From Enoplolaimus lenunculus (Eukaryota; Nematoda; Enoplea; Enoplida; Thoracostomopsidae): DNA of 64,000 nucleotides. The notes beneath the pieces were generated by a model. It had not been told where the DNA came from, made no database searches, and worked only from the letters and a program-made list of their open reading frames with translations. Location of the stretch: NCBI GenBank assembly GCA_030248215.1, contig JASANG010001227.1, positions 248,001 through 312,000 on the forward strand, read 5' to 3'. The translations under genes were made by a program, and so were the position numbers. Below, piece by piece: positions 43,958-54,199 of this stretch (the stretch's first letter is position 1; each line of letters begins with the position of its first letter).

Positions 43958-45891
43958 TCAAACTTTTTTCAAAATAATAACCGGTTGAATATAAGTTTCA
44001 ATAGGGAAATCAAACATCCAATTGTCTGACTTGGGCTGTTCCCAATTTTCCTTTGATTCTGGTAATGAAGGATATATGTTTTCGACTTCAAATCCTGCTG
44101 TCATCATTGGAAGCCTCAATGGACCGTAAATGCGATGAGCGTTGAATTTAATCTAAAATGACTACGAGTTTGTATTATAATTGAAAAATGATTACAAAAC
44201 ACATAGGCCACATAATGTACAATCTGCTACTTTGTTTGAAACTTCTAAACCGTTACTGTAGTGACACGAATAAGAGAGTGGGTAAATAATAGGAGGTCCC
44301 CATTTTGAGTCCGAATCAATTGGAGTCCGTATCTCTAATAAGAGTCCGTAAGCGGATAGAGTCCCTAAACCTTAATTAGAATCCAAAAATGTCAATTATC
44401 CCTAATTGTAGCGCATAAATGACTCTAGGACCAAATAAACTTGAGTTCGAAACTTTAAAGCGTATTTAAAATTTGAAAGCACATTTTAAAGTATAACATT
44501 GCATTATCGCTCAAGCTTTTGATGCAAGGCAAATATACGTTTAATTCAACTCATAACTGCAGTACCGGATATATATCAGTGCCGAACGGTGCCGGAGCGT
44601 GGGTTAAAAATAAATAACAGTTCGTAACCGAATAACAAGGGAGGGTACCCTCTGGAGAATCCAAATAAATATCAGTTCCCCCTCTTATTCGGGTCACTAC
44701 AGTACACAGCGCACGAAAGGCAGTCGGCAGTTCAACACTTTGTTATGTGTAAAGTGATAAACAACACATGTCCCCGTTGCGCTAAAGGGTGAGACATACA
44801 AGTATAAAGCGGTGGTCCATCCTGCAAGCGATCGTAGCCAATTTTAGGGAATCCAACATGCGCTTGGCAAGCACAACAGGCATACTATTCACTGCATTTG
44901 AGGTGTTATACTCAATGCTACTTTAATAACAACTAATCATACTTGAATTCCTAAGCCTAAGCCTAAACCTAAGCAAAAAATGTAATCTAGAATCTAAACC
45001 TACAATTTTATAGACCCACCAGAAACATGGACGCCCCTTAAAGTAACATGGGACATACTTAATATGACTTACATGATCGATTCCAACTGGAAATCCGACT
45101 GACATTTTTCCACCTGGTTTCAACAGGCACCACAATTTCTGCATTTCACTTATGTCTCCATCGGGATCGAGGACGTCGCCATATCGACCCAGACCCGAAT
45201 GTTCAACCGATGAAAATGATGCAATGAAATCGTACTGTTCTTGCGTTTTGTTGTCGAATCGTTCCACGACATCGTGAGGCTGTAGAGCGGTAATACGCAT
45301 TTCGTGTGGATCCAGAACAATTTTGGTATATTCAATTGTGGTTACATGCGCTGCGCCACGATTCAACAAAATTGCTTCGACCCATGGAGTAGTCGATCCA
45401 ATCACCGCTGCATGTTTACCTGACAGATCTATTTTGTCCATTGCGTTGTACAGTTGTTGAGTAATTTCACCATACTTGAAATTTTGGCGAGTCCGTACGT
45501 TGTTGATTGCGTTGCTGATAGCATCTGATGTCCAATTGTGCAAACTTTTTCCCGTGACATCGTTGAAGTACCGTGTTTCTATCAATAGATTGGCATCCAA
45601 AGTGTACTCTTTTAATAAAGCATCAGTAGGAGGCCATTTAACAGGAGGAATAATAGCCGGTTTGCTATTGGTTGATTTCCAAGCAAAAAATACACTCTTG
45701 CAGTAGTCAGAATTGTATTGATGTCTATAAATCAGTGCCAACCAAGGATGGACGGTGCATTTTGGTGCCACAATAAGATCTCGATTTCGATAAAGTTTAT
45801 CATAAAGTTCCTTGTATGACATCATCTGACGTGGTTTCAAACCGTTGGGTACTGTTCGATTGGACAAAATTGCGTCACATTGGCTGGGTTT
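43958..45891 (-). CDS. DUF268-family protein, C-terminal two exons (start not found)
   Basis: Exon A is 45891-45073 and exon B 44152-43958, joined in phase 0 (donor CAT|GTAAGTC, acceptor CATTTTAG|AT). Exon A contributes 273 residues, with a methyltransferase-like segment HAAVIGSTTPWVEAILLNRG and the diagnostic FSSVEHSGLGRYGD, then WCLLKPGGKMSVGFPVGIDH. Exon B continues IKFNAHRIYGPLRLPMMTAG and ends QPVIILKKV then stop. EHSGLGRYGD and NAHRIYGP are hallmarks of DUF268, a family with a SAM-methyltransferase-like fold of uncertain substrate, first defined in Caenorhabditis. Exon A opens in phase 0 with KPSQCDAI, so an upstream exon is expected. An internal start at MMSYKELYDKL (45829) is possible but less likely. 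The acceptor of exon A lies inside the end of a transposon (45877-46683). Confidence 0.85.
44290..44710 (+). mobile_element. dispersed repeat (GTAACCGAATAACAAGG family) in DUF268 intron
   Basis: TTTTGAGTCCGAATCAATTG, AGAGTCCGTAAGCGGATAGA and TTCGTAACCGAATAACAAGG match 20895-21240 in inverse order, and the last part matches 30605-30715. AGAGGGGGAACTGA-type sequences occur near both ends. Confidence 0.55.
44914..45054. mobile_element. GGCCCATGTTACTTT-type element next to DUF268 splice donor
   Basis: Left AATGCTACTTTAATAACAAC, right inverted GTCCCATGTTACTTTAAGGG. It ends 18 bp from the donor of DUF268 exon A at 45072. Confidence 0.75.
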
Positions 45892-46683
45892 CTGAAATCT
45901 TACGTGAGTATTTACTTAAGTTGTACTTAACCCTTTCTCACATGAATATTTTCTATTTCCCCTGAGACCTACTTTTATGCTAGGATTCGAACTCCAGTGA
46001 CTGGAGTGGGAGGCGTATACCATCACCACTCAGCTATAGGAGCTTGACGGTCGAGCCCGAGCGGGCTCTCACGTCTTGTGGTGATTTAGTACTATGTATA
46101 CGTGTTGCAATTGTTCAACACGGTTGCTATATATATTATTTAACGCATATACACTGCGCTGAGTTGCCTATAGGCAACTCAATGTGAGAAGGGGTTAAGT
46201 ATAATTACTTAACTCGCCGGCTTAAGTAAATACTTAATTTTCGAACAAAACAGGTAACCGCCAAATGTGAGCCACTGTCATAAAAAGTAATAGTTTTGAT
46301 TTATATTAAACAGGCACGACGACTCTGCAATTTCAGTCGGACCAAAGTTTGCATATCTGAACGGTTAATTTGTAATCTGTCAGATTTAGTCAGTGGCTTA
46401 AGTATTTACTTAACTTTAAGTACGCTTTTTAAAACGACAAAATCGTTAAGTAATTACATGGCACGTAGTTATGTACTTGGTCATACTTAAGTATGGTTTC
46501 GGAAACGTAGCCAATGTTTCTTAAGTTTAAGTAGTGATTACTTTACCTTGAAGTCAGTGGCTTAAGTATTTACTTAAGTTAAGTACGCTTTTAAAAACGA
46601 CAAGATGGTTAAGTAATCACTTAGCACCTACTTAAGTACCAAGTGATAAATAAGTAAAGTTTCAGAAACCCAACCATTGTGTG
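45877..46683. mobile_element. inverted-repeat element supplying a DUF268 splice acceptor; contains a TTAA-flanked insertion
   Basis: Left CATTGGCTGGGTTTCTGAAA, right inverted CAATGGTTGGGTTTCTGAAA. The interior is rich in TTAAGTATTTACTTAA-type motifs, with a partial internal repeat (TTAAGTACGCTTTTTAAAAC and TTAAGTACGCTTTTAAAAAC). A smaller copy is at 52451-52729. The left end overlaps the first 15 coding bases and the acceptor of DUF268 exon A. Confidence 0.75.
45931..46194 (-). mobile_element. 264-bp TTAA-flanked element with tRNA-like promoter boxes
   Basis: TTAA on both sides (45927-45930, 46195-46198). Ends CCCTTTCTCACATGAATATT and CTCAATGTGAGAAGGGG. GGATTCGAACTCC and CACCACTCAGCTATAGG lie in minus orientation. 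It is inserted in the element at 45877-46683. Confidence 0.85.
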
Positions 46684-46689
46684 TGAAAT

Positions 46690-46890
46690 ATTTTTAACAT
46701 ACATATCAGGTCTTTTTAATTAGTTTGTATACAGTTTTCCCTTTGATTTAGCGACTATTAATAATCCTACAGTCGTAGCATCGTTCAAACCTGTTAGATA
46801 TCAGTTGTATATTGTTGTTTGTTTATTAATCTGCTTTAACTTAGTAATATTTTGTTTACAGGGTGGTGCATTGAACGCTGTTACACTGTC
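46690..46890. other. single-copy stretch upstream of DUF268 exon A
   Basis: No repeat was recognised. It could hold the missing DUF268 exon on the minus strand, but no exon with matching phase and start codon could be picked. Confidence 0.25.
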
Positions 46891-46900
46891 CGATTGAAAT

Positions 46901-47122
46901 ATGTATGTGATAAAGGATTGCAGACCTAAAACACTAGAGAATGGTAGTCGATACACCAGCCTAATTAATGAAGCTTATTTCGACAGTGATCGGGCCGACT
47001 GTATCAGCATTAAATCTGCTCTGGCAAACATTGACGCTGAAATAATGCGATTCGGAATTTTTCTAATACATTATTTACTATTAATCATCATTCGAACAGT
47101 CGCATTAAAATGCGAACTATGA
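46901..47122 (+). CDS. possible small protein with a C-terminal membrane segment
   Basis: A 73-codon frame from a true ATG. The N-terminal part contains VIKDCRPKTLENGSRYTSL and the C-terminal part a hydrophobic run FLIHYLLLIIIRTVAL. An acceptor-like TAATATTTTGTTTACAG ends 40 bp before the ATG, as an upstream intron or a trans-splice site would. No family was recognised. It ends at the border of the transposon at 47131. Chance remains likely. Confidence 0.25.
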   Translation: MYVIKDCRPKTLENGSRYTSLINEAYFDSDRADCISIKSALANIDAEIMRFGIFLIHYLLLIIIRTVALKCEL

Positions 47123-47130
47123 CGGCAATC

Positions 47131-47483
47131 GCCCATGTATAGAACACGGCCGGAGCAGCTGTATAAGCATATTCCTAAAGGTTGAACCTATTCTTAAGCC
47201 AAAGCCAAAGCCTAAGCCTAAGGCTAAGCCTAAGCCTACGTCTAAGCGTAAGGTTGAGCCTAATCCTAAGCTAAGCCTAAACTTAAGCCTAAGCCTAAGC
47301 CTAAGCTTAAGCCTATGCCTAACTGTAAGGTTGAGCCTATTTCTAAGCCTATAAGGCTTAAGCGAAAGCTTAAGCTTAAGCCTAAGCCTAAGCCTAAGCC
47401 CAAGCAAAAAATTAGTCGAAAGCTTAATGACTCTATTAAAGCGCCTCCGGAAAGAGCGATCCGGCCTGTTCTATACATGGGCC
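47131..47483. mobile_element. GGCCCATGTATAGAACAGG-type element with CCTAAG tract
   Basis: Left GCCCATGTATAGAACACGGC, right inverted GGCCCATGTATAGAACAGGC. The interior is dense in CCTAAGCCTAAG with two related halves around AACTGTAAGGTTGAGCC. The flanks GGCAATC and GGCAACT are a weak duplication. Confidence 0.8.
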
Positions 47484-47708
47484 GGCAACTGCATTAATAT
47501 ACTCATGAAAGTATATTTTTCGCCACACATTCGCATTGTCCAGCATTTATATGAAAACGTACTTGTTTTAGCAGATTTGGATTTTGTACAAATGTGTACT
47601 TTGACTGAGATCCACTCTCTAAAAAGTGATGATTATATTTATTTACTCAACAAGTGTTAATTGTTAGCCTGACCTCTAGCAGTGTTTTTCTCAAATAGAT
47701 TTGACCTA

Positions 47709-47930
47709 CACTGCAAAAACTGATGAGTCAAATTGACTCTCCCGAAATAGGCTTTTCCTGACTACACAAACTGAGTCAAAATTCGACTCCGTCCGAGTCA
47801 AATTCGACTCACTGAGCGATTCACATTTAGTCGAATTTGTTTCAGGCGGAGTCGAATTTTGACTCACATTGTGTAGCCAGGAAAAGCCTATTTCGGAGAG
47901 AGTCAATTTGACTCACCATTTTTTGCAGTC
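47709..47930. mobile_element. TA-flanked palindromic MITE, CACTGCAAAA family
   Basis: Left CACTGCAAAAACTGATGAG after TA (47707-47708), right TTTTTTGCAGTC followed by TA. Confidence 0.8.
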
Positions 47931-47932
47931 TA

Positions 47933-48388
47933 CCGGCTGGCTAAAATTTTGCGGAAAAATTTAAATGCGTTGTAAGTAAACCAATTTAAAAATTTGGAAA
48001 TTATTTACAGTAATTGAAACTGCATCCCTTGTAACGGTATGATCAGGGTTGTCAATACGTAAGTACATCGCAATATTACATTTTGCGTTTAACATAACAT
48101 ACGTCTTGATGTCTCTGCTGCTCTGGTTACAGTATATCGATTTAATTTAGAATTTGTGTTAAAAATAAATTATACTAGTCTGCCAGCTTTGCGCAATGCG
48201 CAAAAGTAGCGAAAGCACAAAAATTTCATTGCAAATTTTCCTTTCATAGAACTATCACGTAAACAAAGTAACGCTGGAAAGTTGCCCAAAATACGTATGT
48301 GGGGTGTTTCAGCTTTAATATGTAGATTTTCAAACGGTTTTCATTTACAAACAGTATCCTCAAAGCGATTTTAATAGTTACTGCGACG
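47933..48388. other. gene-free stretch
   Basis: No supported gene or repeat family was recognised. Confidence 0.35.
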
Positions 48389-48391
48389 ATA

Positions 48392-48643
48392 CACTATAAA
48401 TTTCAGTGAGTTGATTTTAACTCGGAATGAGTTGAACCACTCAATCTGAGTTAGAACCATCAGAACTCAGAATTTCGAGTTGATTCAATTTATTCTGAGT
48501 TAATTAATCAACTCACCCAGAGTCAACTCAACTCAGAGTGAGGATTAACTCAACTCAGTGTGAGTTAATGTTTACTGATATGAATTCAGAAATAACCAAC
48601 TCGCTGGCTGAATTGATTAATCAACTCATTTGAATTTACAGAG
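48392..48643. mobile_element. GAGTTGA-rich palindromic MITE
   Basis: Left CACTATAAATTTCAGTGAG after TA; right TTTGAATTTACAGAG followed by TA. The interior has repeated AACTCAACTCAG and GAGTTGATTC motifs. Confidence 0.75.
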
Positions 48644-48901
48644 TATTAATCAAACTAATTTGTCGTTTGTAAACCGATGATAAACCTTAACGCAAATACC
48701 GGCAAAATCGTCATTAGCAAATACTAAAAATGTGGCTGACTTTAAACTAACTTTAATCGCTAAGCTTATTTAAATTGCAGGAAAAGTGTTGTGTTGACCT
48801 AATGAAATTGTTTTTTAAACTGCAATTTTAAAACGTTGCTTAATAGGCACAACATTCATTGTACTCTGGGTGTTAAAAACGTATCATTTATTGCATATTT
48901 C

Positions 48902-49102
48902 AGCCCATGTCAAGATCAGGGGCGAAACGTTTTTCTGTGGGACTAAAATAGAGTAAGCTTAAGCTTTAGACTAATTTTTGTGCTTGGCTTAGACTTAGGC
49001 TTAGGTTTAGGAATATGCTCATTCTTACGCTTAGGGTTAGGGTAGGCTTAGGCTTAGGAATATGCTTATAATACTGTTCCGCCCCTGGTCTTTACATTGG
49101 CC
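48902..49102. mobile_element. GGCCCATGTAAAGATC-type element, exact 8-bp target duplication
   Basis: Left AGCCCATGTCAAGATCAGGG, right inverted GGCCAATGTAAAGACCAGGG. CATATTTC flanks it on both sides (48894-48901, 49103-49110). The interior has TTAGGCTTAGGTTTAGGAAT. Confidence 0.9.
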
Positions 49103-49379
49103 CATATTTCTATACTTCAAAAGTTATATGAAACCGTACTTGTATGAAAGAGATTCGATTTTGGTAAAGTTTGTTCTGTTCGTAAGATCAAATTTCTGAA
49201 ACACAGTTTAGTGATACGCAAGCATAATGGTTCTTAGACCAACTACAAACGTCAATTAAAAACCTGATCGGTTGTATAACTGTAATCGCTACAGGAAGAC
49301 GATTGGAATTACCATTTAAATTTGAGACCCAGAGTGGATCAATCACTGGCTAAATGAGTCTGGCAAGTACTAAGTTGTT

Positions 49380-50700
49380 TAGCAATTTTCAGATTAATGT
49401 TTGGTGCCAATTGTAGGGATACCACTGGATCCGTGACTCCGCTGAGTTGAAATTTTCTGGGGAAACCCGAGAGACGCGAAATTTGAGCGTGTCGGGTTGG
49501 AAAACCACTGGTTGAAATGTTTTTGGAGCCGTAGCGGGGTATTCACCTGGGGGATCCAAGTGTGTGACCCCTGGGTGTAGTACTCCGTAGGCGTGAGATT
49601 TGGTGGTTTCAAATTGAAGATCTAGGGGTCTGAAGGGAGAGCGCAGGTGAGTAACACTAGCGGAAAAAGTTGAGTTGAACTTGATTTGAGTGTTTTTGAG
49701 CCCGGGGCGGTCTTTTCTGTCTTTTGCCGGCTTGTGTAGTCTCTTACGAGTTATATCGAAACTGGAATTTTTGAAATTTTGAATTTTGGGGTACAGTATG
49801 TGCTGTATGTTATTTATATTTTTGAAACTTACCTGTAAGATGTTATACGTTATTGAGTTCACGTTAATATTGTTTTGTGAACTCATTGGCGGTTGCGCTT
49901 TGTTGTTTGAACTCACTTAGGATTTGTTTTGCAAATATTTGAAAGGTTGAGTTCAAATTCGGCGGTTGAAGGTGTTTTGGTGAGTTTCTAGTTCTTTGAA
50001 GAGCCGAAAGGGGGATAAATTTGAGTAGTTGCGATTTTATTTAACTAGTTTTGCAGGAATTTACGTGGTTTTCGTCAAATTTTTGGTTGTGCAGGTTGAA
50101 AGTACGAAAATTTTTGTTATGCTGAATAAAGTTAGTTAGCTAGCGATTTTTAATTGTGTTGAGTTCGCTGGCTTTAGTTTTCTGACCAATGGCGTGAAGT
50201 CTTTTTAAAATGTTCTATCTGCTATGTTTTTCGTAATACGGTTTTGCCTATGATTTTGCAAGTTCTGATAACGGAATGTTTAATTTTCACCAAATAACCT
50301 AGTTTTGGGTGGCTGTTAGGTTTGAAGAATAAGTTGGTTTTATTGTGAACTTGCGGTTTATGTTTGATTTTGGTGAAAAATAGCGCTCGTACCGGGGTGG
50401 CCGGTACAAGCGCCGTACGGGCTACTCCGGTACGGGTGGCTGTACGCGTTTTTCTAATTGAAATTTCTTGATGAGTATATCTAGGCGGAAAACTATTTGC
50501 AGACGCGATTTCGAGTTGGGTTAGACTCCGGTTGAGTCTAGCTCGACTCAACCGTGGTTTTAACCCAATTGCATTCAGGTCAATCTAAATATAAACTAGT
50601 CTAATGCATATCTAAAAGCGGTGCTTATTTGGCTGATGCAATTTATTCGCTAGCGACAACAAAACCTTGATACTATTCAAATTTTTATAACGAAAGCAAA
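49380..50700. other. unassigned stretch, no firm gene
   Basis: A 175-codon minus-strand frame (49389-49916) has no recognised domain; at its ATG-containing start it shows a donor-like TTACAG|GTAAGTTT. 50380-50455 is GC-rich with CGTACCGGGGTGGCCGGTAC and CCGGTACGGGTGGCTGTACG. A TGGTGCCAATTGTAGGG motif at 49402 could be a tRNA primer site of an old retroelement, but nothing else supports that. Confidence 0.25.
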
Positions 50701-50722
50701 GATCTACGAATCCTGCTCAAAC

Positions 50723-50950
50723 ATGGACCAAAGTACCCGGGGTAGTCCGCCGCGAACTCCTCCACCGACGAAGTCGGCGTCTTCAACGTCGGAAACAATC
50801 CCCGTGTCACCTCGAACGTCGGCCCGGTTGAATCCGCTCGCGGAAGAGTTTCGTCCGGCAACACCGGAAGGGGGCCGGTGGGCGGCAAGTCCACCGGCTC
50901 GGGAAGAAGTAGCAGCATGGGAAACCACGCTACGGCAAGAAGCGGAAAAG
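50723..50950 (+). CDS. candidate first exon, Pro/Ser-rich, unidentified
   Basis: A 76-codon frame from ATG, GC-rich relative to its surroundings, starting MDQSTRGSPPRTPPPTKSAS and ending WETTLRQEAEK, followed by a donor-like AAG|GTAATG. Another GC-rich open stretch lies at 51222-51314 between CCCGCAG and GAG|GTGGAT, in the same phase. No domain was recognised. A host gene is possible; the coding part of an old retroelement is the alternative. Confidence 0.35.
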
Positions 50951-51599
50951 GTAATGAGCCATGTTTGGGTTAAATTTGTAGGCGAAAACGAGGTGCTAAG
51001 TTTTGCTAAGTCCTTCATGTATGCTTGATATGAATATGTAACGGATAACGTATAAAGTGTTAGTGAGTTCTGACTTTGCAATAAACTATAGGTGTCCGAT
51101 TTGATAAGGGATGCTAGCCCCTATGATTTTTGGGTTGTTTGGAAATTCTGTTTCAGTACTGACTCTGAGATTGTTGTTTTTACCAAATTATAGCGCTATT
51201 GTTTTCGTTGGATTCCCGCAGGACGGGAATATTTTCGTTATTTCGGACTCGGACTTGCGCGGGTCGCTACCGAGCAAGTCTGAGTCGGAATTTGTTATCG
51301 TGTCCGGACCGGAGGTGGATATTTTTCTTTTTCCTTTTTCATTTTTCTTTTCCCGGGTGATTTTTGAGCGCTGAGTATTGAATGATTATTGCGTATAGTA
51401 AAAATTTCTACAGCCCTAGAACTGGGCGGTGCGGGTTCCCAATTTTTCTTTTTCCTTTTTGACCAACTCCTTTTTACCAAGAATTTATTTTTCCCCGCAC
51501 TCCGAATTTTGCCTGCCCACTGGATGGTCAATGCAATTTTGGCGCGGTGGTCAGAAATTTTACCTGGGGGCAGGAACGCGCGAGGATAAGAGTCTCCTA

Positions 51600-51880
51600 G
51601 CCCCAAATCTTTTTCGGGATAATCTGTGTTTCAGCGGCGCTCGCCGGCTTGCAGCCGGCGAGGAACTTTTACCAAACGGAATTATGTGCGACATTTTATT
51701 CAATGATCCGGTAGCGATAAGTGTTTGCGTTGAGATGGTGTATACATTGCGAGCCCGAGATGGGAAACCCATCCCGGACGTGATCGGGCGGAGTAGCAAA
51801 ACTAGACCTAGTAGCCAACCTCGATCAAACCATAAGGAGTACCCGCCAAGGATGGGTGGCAAGGACTTTCGATCCAGGGT
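51600..51880 (+). CDS. candidate exon-like open stretch, unidentified
   Basis: After an acceptor-like TAATCTGTGTTTCAG the plus strand is open, with GARRLAAGEELLPNGIMC near the start and EMVYTLRARDGKPIPDVIGR further on, up to a donor-like AGG|GTAACC at 51880. Its phase does not match the stretch at 51222-51314, so a joint gene is unproven. GGCGCGGTGGTCAG at 51539 could alternatively be a retroelement primer site. Confidence 0.25.
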
Positions 51881-51919
51881 AACCTACCTTATACCAATGT
51901 TTAACATGACATGTAATTG

Positions 51920-52120
51920 GACCCATGGATAGAACAGGGCCGTAACAGTAGCATAAGCATATTGCTAAGCCTAAGCCTAAGCGTGTGGATGAGCCTTTCC
52001 CTAAGCCTAAGCCTAAGCAGTAAGCCTAAATTTAAGCAAAAAAAAATTAGTCTAAAGCTTAAACTGACTTTATTACAGTCCCGTAGGAAAGTGATCCGGC
52101 CCTGTTCTATACATGGACCC
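51920..52120. mobile_element. GGCCCATGTATAGAACAGG-type element
   Basis: Left GACCCATGGATAGAACAGGG, right inverted GGTCCATGTATAGAACAGGG, with CCTAAGCCTAAGC blocks. AATTG stands on both sides. Confidence 0.8.
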
Positions 52121-52124
52121 AATT

Positions 52125-52445
52125 GTTTTGCCTGAGATATTTAAAGTTTAAGAATTACTCTTAGAACAAAATCACCGCATTCAGACTTCAAAATTAAAAG
52201 ATGACAATCCAGATGGACGTGAATTTTAGTTTTGAAGAAACACAAGCGCGGCCAGTTCACCTGCTTAGCAATGATATTTAAAACTTAGCAAATTTCAAAC
52301 TGTTACAGTATCGAATTTTAAAATTTAATCTTAAAGCAAAACGTTAGATTTTAGATTTGGAACTAAAAGATGCTTCAGACGACAGTAAATTAAAAAAAAT
52401 ATTATTTGTCAAAAGTATGTCTTCTATGAGTTTTGGTAAAAACAA
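52125..52445. other. gene-free stretch
   Basis: No supported gene or repeat family was recognised. Confidence 0.35.
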
Positions 52446-52450
52446 AACAT

Positions 52451-52729
52451 TGGCTGGGTTTACTAGAGCCATTATCTTAACAAGAAAGTAACAGTTTTGT
52501 TTATATTAAAAAGGCACCGTGAGTCTACAATTTCAATTGGGCTAATGTTAGTATATATGTCTGAACGGTAAATTTGCAATCTATCAAATTTAGTCAGCGA
52601 CTTAAGTATTTACTTAGCTTAAGTACGCTCTTAAAAACGACAAAACGGTTAAGTAATTACTTAGCACGTACTTAAGTACTTGGTCGTACTTTGGTATGGT
52701 TTCGGAAACCCAGCCAATGTTTGTTAAGT
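52451..52729. mobile_element. CATTGGCTGGGTTT inverted-repeat element
   Basis: Left CATTGGCTGGGTTTACTAGA, right GGTTTCGGAAACCCAGCCAATG. The interior ACTTAAGTATTTACTTAGCT and AAGTACGCTCTTAAAAACGA match the element at 45877-46683. Confidence 0.75.
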
Positions 52730-52891
52730 TTAAGCAGTGATATATTAACTTTACCTTAAAGCGTTGAGCAATCCAATTAAGATTACAGCGCATACAAACT
52801 TAGACAATGTCGAAATGTACAAGAATTTGCGCAACGGAACAAACATTGTTTAATGCATTAAAGAATAATATTATACCCTAATAACATTTTC

Positions 52892-53067
52892 GGCCAATGT
52901 TACTTTAAGGGGCGTAACAGCAGATTAGGCGTATTCCTAACCTGAGCCTAAAGCCTAAGCGTTGCAAAAATGAGTTCCTAAGCCTATGTCCAAGCAAAAA
53001 AATGTAATCTAGAGTCTAAACTTACTGTTTTATGGACCCACCAGGTCTCCTTAAAGTAACATGGGCC
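52892..53067. mobile_element. GGCCCATGTTACTTT-type element, exact 8-bp target duplication
   Basis: Left GGCCAATGTTACTTTAAGGG, right inverted GGCCCATGTTACTTTAAGGA. ACATTTTC flanks it on both sides (52884-52891, 53068-53075). Confidence 0.92.
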
Positions 53068-53337
53068 ACATTTTCTATGTAATCTCACGTGGGGATGTCA
53101 TGCTAGGTTTCAAGCCATCTGTATTTCGGTCAAAAGGCTCTTAATATTGCCATTTTCAGCTAATACATCGTCCACAATAAAATGTGTACAGAGCGTGGAA
53201 AATGAAAAAATCAATTCCAAAACACTATCAATCATCATTTTTATATTTAGTCGCTTACTATAATACAACTTTGAAAAATGCAACATTTTAATATCAAAGT
53301 GATAATAAATTTTGAATTGAGTAATAATTTAATAGCC

Positions 53338-53538
53338 GGTCCATGCAAAGATCAGGGGCGGAACGTTTTTTTTTGTGGGACAAGAAAACAGTACCTTAAG
53401 CTTTAGACTACTTTTTTGCTTGGCTTAGTCTTAGGCTTTGGAATATGCTAATTCTTACGCCTAGGTTTAGTCTTACGCTTAGGCTTAGGCTTAGGAATAT
53501 GCTTATATACTGGTCCGCCTCTGTTCTTTACATTGGCC
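53338..53538. mobile_element. GGCCCATGTAAAGATC-type element
   Basis: Left GGTCCATGCAAAGATCAGGG, right inverted GGCCAATGTAAAGAACAGAG, with TTACGCTTAGGCTTAGGCTT between. Confidence 0.8.
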
Positions 53539-53539
53539 A

Positions 53540-54190
53540 AATATACCACAGTGAAAAGGCCAACATAGTTCAGCATAGTGGTGTGGTGTTAAACTTTAAT
53601 TTTTGAATTGAATTAATTACAGGAATTGATTTTAGTCAAAATGTGCCACTTGTATGCTCTCGAATGATTTTTCAATTTTTCACGCACTGTACACATTTTA
53701 TTTGTGATTTGATCTGTTCCAATTTCAATCAGTAATAATGCATCGTCCACTTTATAACGCGTACGCTGTGTGGATTTTTGCATCGGCAATTGACGTCTAC
53801 TTTTGCTATTGACAGAACAGTAGATGGCAAGTGTATTTCAGTAAAATTTATGGTTAAAATTATTAATTCAATTGACAGCTGCGGTCATGCAAAAAAGTTG
53901 TAAACAGTGCGTTTTGTTTATGAAGGATTGGCTCTACTAAAGCTAACTGCGAAACAGCAAATGCCAATTGCTTTGATATGAAAATCCCCTAACCGTTCAT
54001 ACCTTTATTCAGGTGAACTAGAAGCTGTAAGTACTATTCATATAAACGGACAGCTTACTGTCAATGGCACTAATTATCATAAACAGTAGCTGTCAATTGC
54101 GCTACTTTCGTTGACAGTAGCTGTCAATTGCGCTACTTACGTAGACAGTAGCTGTCAATTGCCCTAGTGTAACTGCCAATTGCTTTCAAG
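53540..54190. other. gene-free stretch with a short tandem repeat
   Basis: At 54080-54165 a unit GACAGTAGCTGTCAATTGCG plus CTACTT is present about three times; GCTGTCAATTG palindromic motifs recur. No gene was seen. Confidence 0.4.
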
Positions 54191-54199
54191 TTTTATGTG

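Noticed and set aside
49400-51545. A complete LTR retroelement between the two TGG-starting primer-site-like motifs
   Set aside because: No paired long terminal repeats, reverse transcriptase or integrase sequence was seen; only scattered hints remain.
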